From assembly GCF_014698305.1 (NCBI RefSeq), contig NZ_JACJST010000032.1, positions 1 through 54,503 of the forward strand: a stretch of DNA of 54,503 bases, read 5' to 3'. This document shows, one piece after another, positions 50,799 to 54,503 of the stretch. Below the pieces are notes generated by a model, which worked only from the letters and a program-made list of their open reading frames with translations, had not been told where the DNA came from and made no database searches. Numbering within the stretch: the stretch's first letter is position 1; each line of letters opens with the position of its first letter. Made by a program: the position numbers and the translations under genes. The DNA is from Anabaena lutea FACHB-196 (GTDB lineage: Bacteria; Cyanobacteriota; Cyanobacteriia; Cyanobacteriales; Nostocaceae).

Positions 50799-51605
50799 AT
50801 GAAAGCAGGCCTAAAACGGATTGAGGCAACTCTACATGATTTGGGAATTCGTGGCACTGACTTAGGCACAGAAACAGGTGATTCAACAAAACGCCCGTTC
50901 TCCTTTAGGATTAGCATCGGAGCTAACAAAACCACAGACAGTACAGAGCCTTCAGATAATGAGGGCATCAATACCGTTGATTTGGGCAGAGATACTGTCA
51001 GTAAATCATCTTCAGATCCCAATTTCTTTTCCCAGGATAATTCCGTACAAACTTTTCCCGCGCACTCAGGTGAAGGCAAAACACCTAGCCTACCTAAGTT
51101 TAAAACACCGAGCTTCAGTAATCATCGCCACGGAGCCAATCCAGCATTTGCAATGAATCTCTTGCAAGAAATTCAAGAGACTGTCGCTGATTGGCAAACT
51201 GAGTTACAGGTCATTTTGCAACAAATTCAAGATATTTATTTAGATGGACCAGTTATTAATGGCTGGCTAGAATCCAATCCTCAAGAACCAGAAACAGGAG
51301 GAACGGCAACGCTGCGTCATGCGGAAGTTGAGCGCCTGATGGATTATGTGGAAGAAATTTGTGAGACTAGTGATCAGGTATCATCTCCATCATCGCGTAC
51401 TGGCTACCGCCTCTGTGGAGTCGATGCAGCTGGTAAAGTCTGGTCGCGTTTATGTCCAGTAGAACAGGTTCCGACTGTGAGTATGGCGATCGCGCGATAT
51501 CAAAAATTACGTCAACTGTTTGGGCGCAAGCAATATCTAGAAACTCGGCTGGGTCAATTGGCAGAAACACTTGTGGCTTTACACAGTCATATCCGACAAG
51601 CATGA
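50799..51605 (+). CDS. Protein of unknown function, disordered N-terminus with a conserved C-terminal half
   Basis: A 268-residue soluble protein. Residues 1-115 are low-complexity and charged, apart from a short start motif (MKAGLKRIEATLHDLGIRG). Residues about 118-268 are helical and look folded: MNLLQEIQETVADWQTELQV, YLDGPVINGWLESNP, RHAEVERLMDYVEEICE, and YRLCGVDAAGKVWSRLCPVE with two Cys. I do not recognise the family. It lies divergent from cobU and 174 bp before the glycosyltransferase genes; whether it belongs to that cluster is open. Confidence 0.7.
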   Translation: MKAGLKRIEATLHDLGIRGTDLGTETGDSTKRPFSFRISIGANKTTDSTEPSDNEGINTVDLGRDTVSKSSSDPNFFSQDNSVQTFPAHSGEGKTPSLPKFKTPSFSNHRHGANPAFAMNLLQEIQETVADWQTELQVILQQIQDIYLDGPVINGWLESNPQEPETGGTATLRHAEVERLMDYVEEICETSDQVSSPSSRTGYRLCGVDAAGKVWSRLCPVEQVPTVSMAIARYQKLRQLFGRKQYLETRLGQLAETLVALHSHIRQA

Positions 51606-51779
51606 AGTATTGGTAAAGTGGTGACAATTTTTTTATGAAACTTGTCTGCAAATATTGTTTTCAGCAAAATTACGTTGGTCGATAAGTACTTTATAGAGTA
51701 GATTAACAACCAGTAAGCAAAAGTTGAATTGGATATTTTTAACAAAATTCCCAATTTAAAAACTATAGTAATCAATCCC

Positions 51780-52712
51780 ATGCCGGACTTACAAATCTCT
51801 GCCATCATCTGTACTCACAATCGAGATACCTATTTAGGTGCAGCGATTGACAGTTTATTGGCGCAGGACTTTACTGCTAACTTTGAAATTGTAGTAGTGG
51901 ATAATGGATCTAGCGATCGCACTCGTGAAGTTGTCGAACAAAGAGCAGCAGATCCCCGCCTCAAGTACATTTTTGAACCGATCCTGGGCTTATCAGTAGC
52001 TCGTAACACAGGCGCTAAGGCTACTAGCGCAGACATTCTCGCTTATTTGGATGATGATGCAGTCGCTAGTCCCCAATGGTTGCAAGTTTTGTATTCTGCC
52101 TACGAAAATAATCCCAACATAGCGATCGCAGGTGGTAAAGTTACTCTCATCTGGCCTCCAGACATTGAACCACCAAAGTGGATATCTCCGGGACTCGCTG
52201 CTAACTTGGGAGCCTACGATTTGGGAGACAGTATCGTCTACATTGAACAGCCCGGTTCCACCCCTAGAGGCTTAAATTACTCGATTCGGCGCAGTTTTCT
52301 CGAAGATATAGGCGGTTTTGACCCTCAACTAGGACGAGTCGGCAAAAACCTCTTATCTAACGAAGAACTACAAATGACCGAATTTGCCCTTCAGCGTGGT
52401 TGGCAAGTCGCTTATCTTCCCCAAGCCCTAGTTGCTCACAATGTTGCCCCAGAACGGCTAAAACCCTCCTGGTTTTTAAACCGGGGTTGGTGGCAAGGTA
52501 TTAGTGAGTGCTATCGGGAACAACTTGCTGGTAAAGCCGGTATTGGTCAACTGCAACGAGGCAGCGAGAAGTTTGTACGTGGCTTATATAAATCATTACA
52601 ATATATTACTGATCCAGCCGAAAGATTTGATAAACTAGTCTATGCTTATGGTCAGATTGGTTACTTAAATGCAGCCATTCAAGGACTTCTTTTTACAGCG
52701 AACAAAAAATAA
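51780..52712 (+). CDS. hpsE: GT2 glycosyltransferase, HpsE-like (hormogonium polysaccharide)
   Basis: A 310-residue family 2 glycosyltransferase with the GT-A fold: ISAIICTHNRDTYLGAAIDS at the N-terminus, FEIVVVDNGSSDRTREVV, then AYLDDDAVASPQW with the metal-binding DDD, and DIGGFDPQLGR. The sequence closely resembles what is annotated as HpsE, part of the hps set needed for the motility polysaccharide of hormogonia in Nostoc punctiforme; this is recall, not a search. ATG 51780 (MPDLQISAIICTHNRD) was chosen over a start 17 codons earlier. Two more polysaccharide genes follow at once. Confidence 0.75.
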   Translation: MPDLQISAIICTHNRDTYLGAAIDSLLAQDFTANFEIVVVDNGSSDRTREVVEQRAADPRLKYIFEPILGLSVARNTGAKATSADILAYLDDDAVASPQWLQVLYSAYENNPNIAIAGGKVTLIWPPDIEPPKWISPGLAANLGAYDLGDSIVYIEQPGSTPRGLNYSIRRSFLEDIGGFDPQLGRVGKNLLSNEELQMTEFALQRGWQVAYLPQALVAHNVAPERLKPSWFLNRGWWQGISECYREQLAGKAGIGQLQRGSEKFVRGLYKSLQYITDPAERFDKLVYAYGQIGYLNAAIQGLLFTANKK

Positions 52713-52730
52713 ATTAAAGTAAAAATTATT

Positions 52731-53660
52731 ATGTCATCTAAAATACCAGTCTCCGTACTAATTCCCGCCAAAAACGAAGAATCTAACTTGCCTGCCTGTT
52801 TAACTAGTCTGGCAGTAGCTGATGAAGTTTTTGTTGTCGATTCCCAAAGTAGCGATAAAAGTATTGAAATTGCTGAGAGTTACGGGGCAAAAGTTGTACA
52901 ATTCAACTTTAATGGCAGTTGGCCAAAAAAGAAAAATTGGTCATTAGAAAATCTACCTTTTCGGAATGAATGGGTGCTAATTGTTGATTGTGATGAGCGG
53001 ATTACACCTGAATCTTGGGCAGAAATTGCCGAAGTAATTAAGAGCGATAAGTGTAATGGTTATTACATCAATCGACGTGTATTTTTCTTAGGAAAATGGA
53101 TTCGTCACGGAGGTAAATATCCTGATTGGAATCTCCGCTTATTCAAACATCAAAAAGGCCGCTACGAAAACCTCAACACCGAAGATATCCCCAACACAGG
53201 CGATAACGAAGTTCACGAACACGTAATTTTACAGGGACAAGTTGGGTATCTCAAACATGATATGCTCCATGAAGATTTCCGCAATCTTTATCACTGGTTA
53301 GAAAGACATAACCGCTATTCTAATTGGGAAGCCCGTGTGTATTTAAATTTGCTCACAGGTAAAGATAATGGTAAAACAATTGGTGCAAATCTATTTGGTG
53401 ATGCAGTACAACGTAAACGCTTCTTAAAAACAGTGTGGGTACGCTTGCCATTTAAACCATTATTAAGGTTTATTTTGTTCTATATTGTTCAGCTTGGCTT
53501 TTTAGATGGCAAAGCTGGATACATCTATGGACGGTTATTGAGCCAATATGAATATCAAATAGGAGTCAAACTCTACGAATTACGCAGTTGTGGTGGACAG
53601 TTAAATACTGCAAACACCTCTGAATCTACCTCCTCAACTTTGTCTCAGGAAGTTGGGTAA
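52731..53660 (+). CDS. GT2 glycosyltransferase, WaaE/KdtX-like
   Basis: A 309-residue family 2 glycosyltransferase. SVLIPAKNEESNLPACLTSL, DEVFVVDSQSSDKSIEIAES, WVLIVDCDERITPES (metal-binding DCD) and WNLRLFKHQKGRYE are typical of the group that includes lipopolysaccharide-core glucosyltransferases. The C-terminus is amphipathic and hydrophobic (about 245-270), perhaps associating with the membrane. It starts 18 bp after the HpsE-like gene. Its stop codon lies in a GGGTAAT direct repeat (53656-53669). Acceptor sugar unknown. Confidence 0.85.
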   Translation: MSSKIPVSVLIPAKNEESNLPACLTSLAVADEVFVVDSQSSDKSIEIAESYGAKVVQFNFNGSWPKKKNWSLENLPFRNEWVLIVDCDERITPESWAEIAEVIKSDKCNGYYINRRVFFLGKWIRHGGKYPDWNLRLFKHQKGRYENLNTEDIPNTGDNEVHEHVILQGQVGYLKHDMLHEDFRNLYHWLERHNRYSNWEARVYLNLLTGKDNGKTIGANLFGDAVQRKRFLKTVWVRLPFKPLLRFILFYIVQLGFLDGKAGYIYGRLLSQYEYQIGVKLYELRSCGGQLNTANTSESTSSTLSQEVG

Positions 53661-53714
53661 TGGGTAATGGGAAAATATTTATCTTTCTCCTGACTAATGA
53701 CTAATGACAAATAA

Positions 53715-53798
53715 CTAATGACCAATGACCAATGACCAATGACCAATGACCAATGACCAATGACCAATGACTAATGACCAATGACCAATGACCAATGA
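53715..53798. repeat. CCAATGA heptamer array (12 units) containing a start codon
   Basis: Twelve units of CCAATGA/CTAATGA. The start codon of the acetyltransferase gene (53788) is within the eleventh unit (53785-53791); the array runs 8 bp further into the coding sequence. GGGTAAT repeats (53656-53669) lie upstream at the stop of the previous gene. Confidence 0.97.
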
Positions 53799-54357
53799 CA
53801 GACCTTTTGTAGATTTACGTAAATATGACCAATCCTGGTTTGACCGAGGTCGTCCGGGTTGGTATGTTTTATTATGGTGGTTGGTGCAAGCGATCGCATT
53901 TCCTCTGACTCCCCAACCGCTAAATATTCTGCGTTGCGCCCTGCTGCGGCTATTTGGAGCTAAGATTGGCAAAGGCGTATTAATTAGACCCACAGCCCGT
54001 TTCACCTATCCTTGGAAAGTGACCATTGGTGATTACAGTTGGATTGGTGATGACGTAGTTTTCTACAGTCTTGATCAAATTATCATTGGTGAACAGTGCA
54101 TAGTTTCCCAGAAAAGTTACCTGTGTACAGGTAGTCATGATCTTCAAGATCCAGCCTTTGGTTTAAAAACTGCAAGTATTACCATCGGTAATGGTGCATG
54201 GGTAGCAGCAGATTGTTTCCTAGCCCCAGGAGTAGAAATCGGTGCTAATGCAGTGATTGGGGCGCGTAGTAGTGTTTTTACTGATATGCCAGCAAATCAA
54301 GTTTGTTTGGGAAGTCCTTGTCGTCCCCACCATCAGAGAATAATTCGTAATTCGTAA
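53788..54357 (+). CDS. hpsU: WcaF-type O-acetyltransferase, HpsU-like (hormogonium polysaccharide)
   Basis: A 189-residue left-handed beta-helix (hexapeptide repeat) acetyltransferase: IGKGVLIRPTARFTYPWKVT, IGDYSWIGDDVVFYS, IGEQCIVSQKSYLCTGSHD, ITIGNGAWVAADCFLAPGVE and IGANAVIGARSSVFTDMPAN. The catalytic His is in TGSHD. A WYVLLWWLVQAIAF segment near the N-terminus is typical of the WcaF group. I believe this matches HpsU, whose family is annotated with hormogonium polysaccharide genes. The start codon and first residues (MTND) lie in the CCAATGA array and the last residues (IIRNS, stop) in a CGTAATT array, so both ends are repeat-derived. There is no independent ribosome site. Confidence 0.8.
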   Translation: MTNDRPFVDLRKYDQSWFDRGRPGWYVLLWWLVQAIAFPLTPQPLNILRCALLRLFGAKIGKGVLIRPTARFTYPWKVTIGDYSWIGDDVVFYSLDQIIIGEQCIVSQKSYLCTGSHDLQDPAFGLKTASITIGNGAWVAADCFLAPGVEIGANAVIGARSSVFTDMPANQVCLGSPCRPHHQRIIRNS

Positions 54358-54364
54358 TTCGTAA
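54341..54364. repeat. CGTAATT heptamer array at the acetyltransferase stop codon
   Basis: About three CGTAATT units (54346-54364); the gene's stop TAA is at 54355-54357, inside them. The same unit is expanded at 31108-31170. Confidence 0.93.
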
Positions 54365-54367
54365 ACA

Positions 54368-54402
54368 GGGAACAGGGAACAGGGAACAGGGAACAGGGAA
54401 CA
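54368..54402. repeat. GGGAACA heptamer array (5 copies)
   Basis: Five perfect GGGAACA units directly after the CGTAATT units, so several different arrays sit side by side at the gene's 3' end. Confidence 0.95.
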
Positions 54403-54423
54403 GGGTGCAGTAGATCATTATTT

Positions 54424-54503
54424 CTCCCCATCTCCCCATCTCCCCATCTCCCCATCTCCCCATCTCCCCATCTCCCCATCTCCCCATCTCCCCATCTCCC
54501 CAT
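54424..54503. repeat. TCCCCATC octamer array (10 copies, continuing past the window)
   Basis: Ten perfect copies of TCCCCATC reach the last base, so the array is longer than seen. A shorter version occurs at about 41058-41080. Confidence 0.97.

Overview
The window reads as chromosome of a filamentous, probably heterocyst-forming cyanobacterium (Nostocales: Nostoc/Anabaena relatives). The evidence is dense HIP1 palindromes (GCGATCGC), a likely Psb35 photosystem II gene, cyanobacterial-type LrtA/HPF, a TerB plus 'Mo-nitrogenase C-terminal' protein, a Nostoc-type lactate/glycolate oxidase, hormogonium-polysaccharide-like glycosyltransferases, and many short tandem repeats of mostly 7 bp (STRR) of the kind known from heterocystous species. 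No rRNA, CRISPR array, prophage or intact insertion sequence is visible.

Layout. 1-4.8 kb: a dnaK reduced to its substrate-binding half, then a tightly coupled dnaJ-tusA-like-rsgA operon and an Rpn/DUF2887-type nuclease-like gene. 4.9-7.0 kb: GH57 branching enzyme, bidirectional terminator, psb35. 7.6-12.7 kb: a Wzc-like polysaccharide kinase, a SpoIID-domain protein, small secreted proteins, a GST and a repeat-rich lipoprotein. 13.1-18.9 kb: an FtsL-like protein with ftsI, a GCS2-family ligase, a TerB protein and obgE. 19.0-21.4 kb: an accessory island of broken restriction-modification pieces, an intact and a truncated PIN-toxin locus, and a Uma2 nuclease. 21.4-31.5 kb: housekeeping genes (acyltransferase-like membrane protein, PrxQ, LrtA, LipB, a fused amino-acid ABC transporter, a VanY-like peptidase, a thermonuclease, a TrmH-type methyltransferase) plus tRNA-Leu(CAG). 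31.8-38.7 kb: murA, a HEPN protein, an M48 protease, lactate-type oxidase, tRNA-Leu(CAA), a decayed PemK-type toxin locus, a possible small RNA and tRNA-Gln(TTG). 38.9-43.5 kb: conserved cyanobacterial unknowns and glgB. 43.6-49.6 kb: a response regulator, a large membrane sensor kinase and a divergent REC-PAS-GGDEF-EAL protein. 49.6-54.5 kb: cobU with a partner, an unknown, and three exopolysaccharide genes (two glycosyltransferases, one WcaF/HpsU-like acetyltransferase).

Themes. Two unrelated glycogen branching enzymes (GH57 and GH13) lie about 36 kb apart. Envelope genes recur: FtsI, MurA, SpoIID, VanY-like, Wzc-like and the polysaccharide cluster. Signalling is concentrated around 43.6-49.6 kb.

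The most unusual structural theme is the placement of tandem repeat arrays exactly at gene edges. They supply stop codons (44195, 53660, 54357), a start codon (53788) or the whole leader of genes. One (CGTAATT)9 array sits inside a larger dispersed repeat that has a second, inverted, unexpanded copy 7.7 kb away. No complete undescribed system is evident. The best leads are the free DnaK substrate-binding fragment, the promoter-to-terminator unit at 38201-38461, the FtsL candidate, the HEPN protein, a possible ATT start for murA, and the gene-edge repeats. All family calls rest on reading motifs by eye; nothing was searched or computed.
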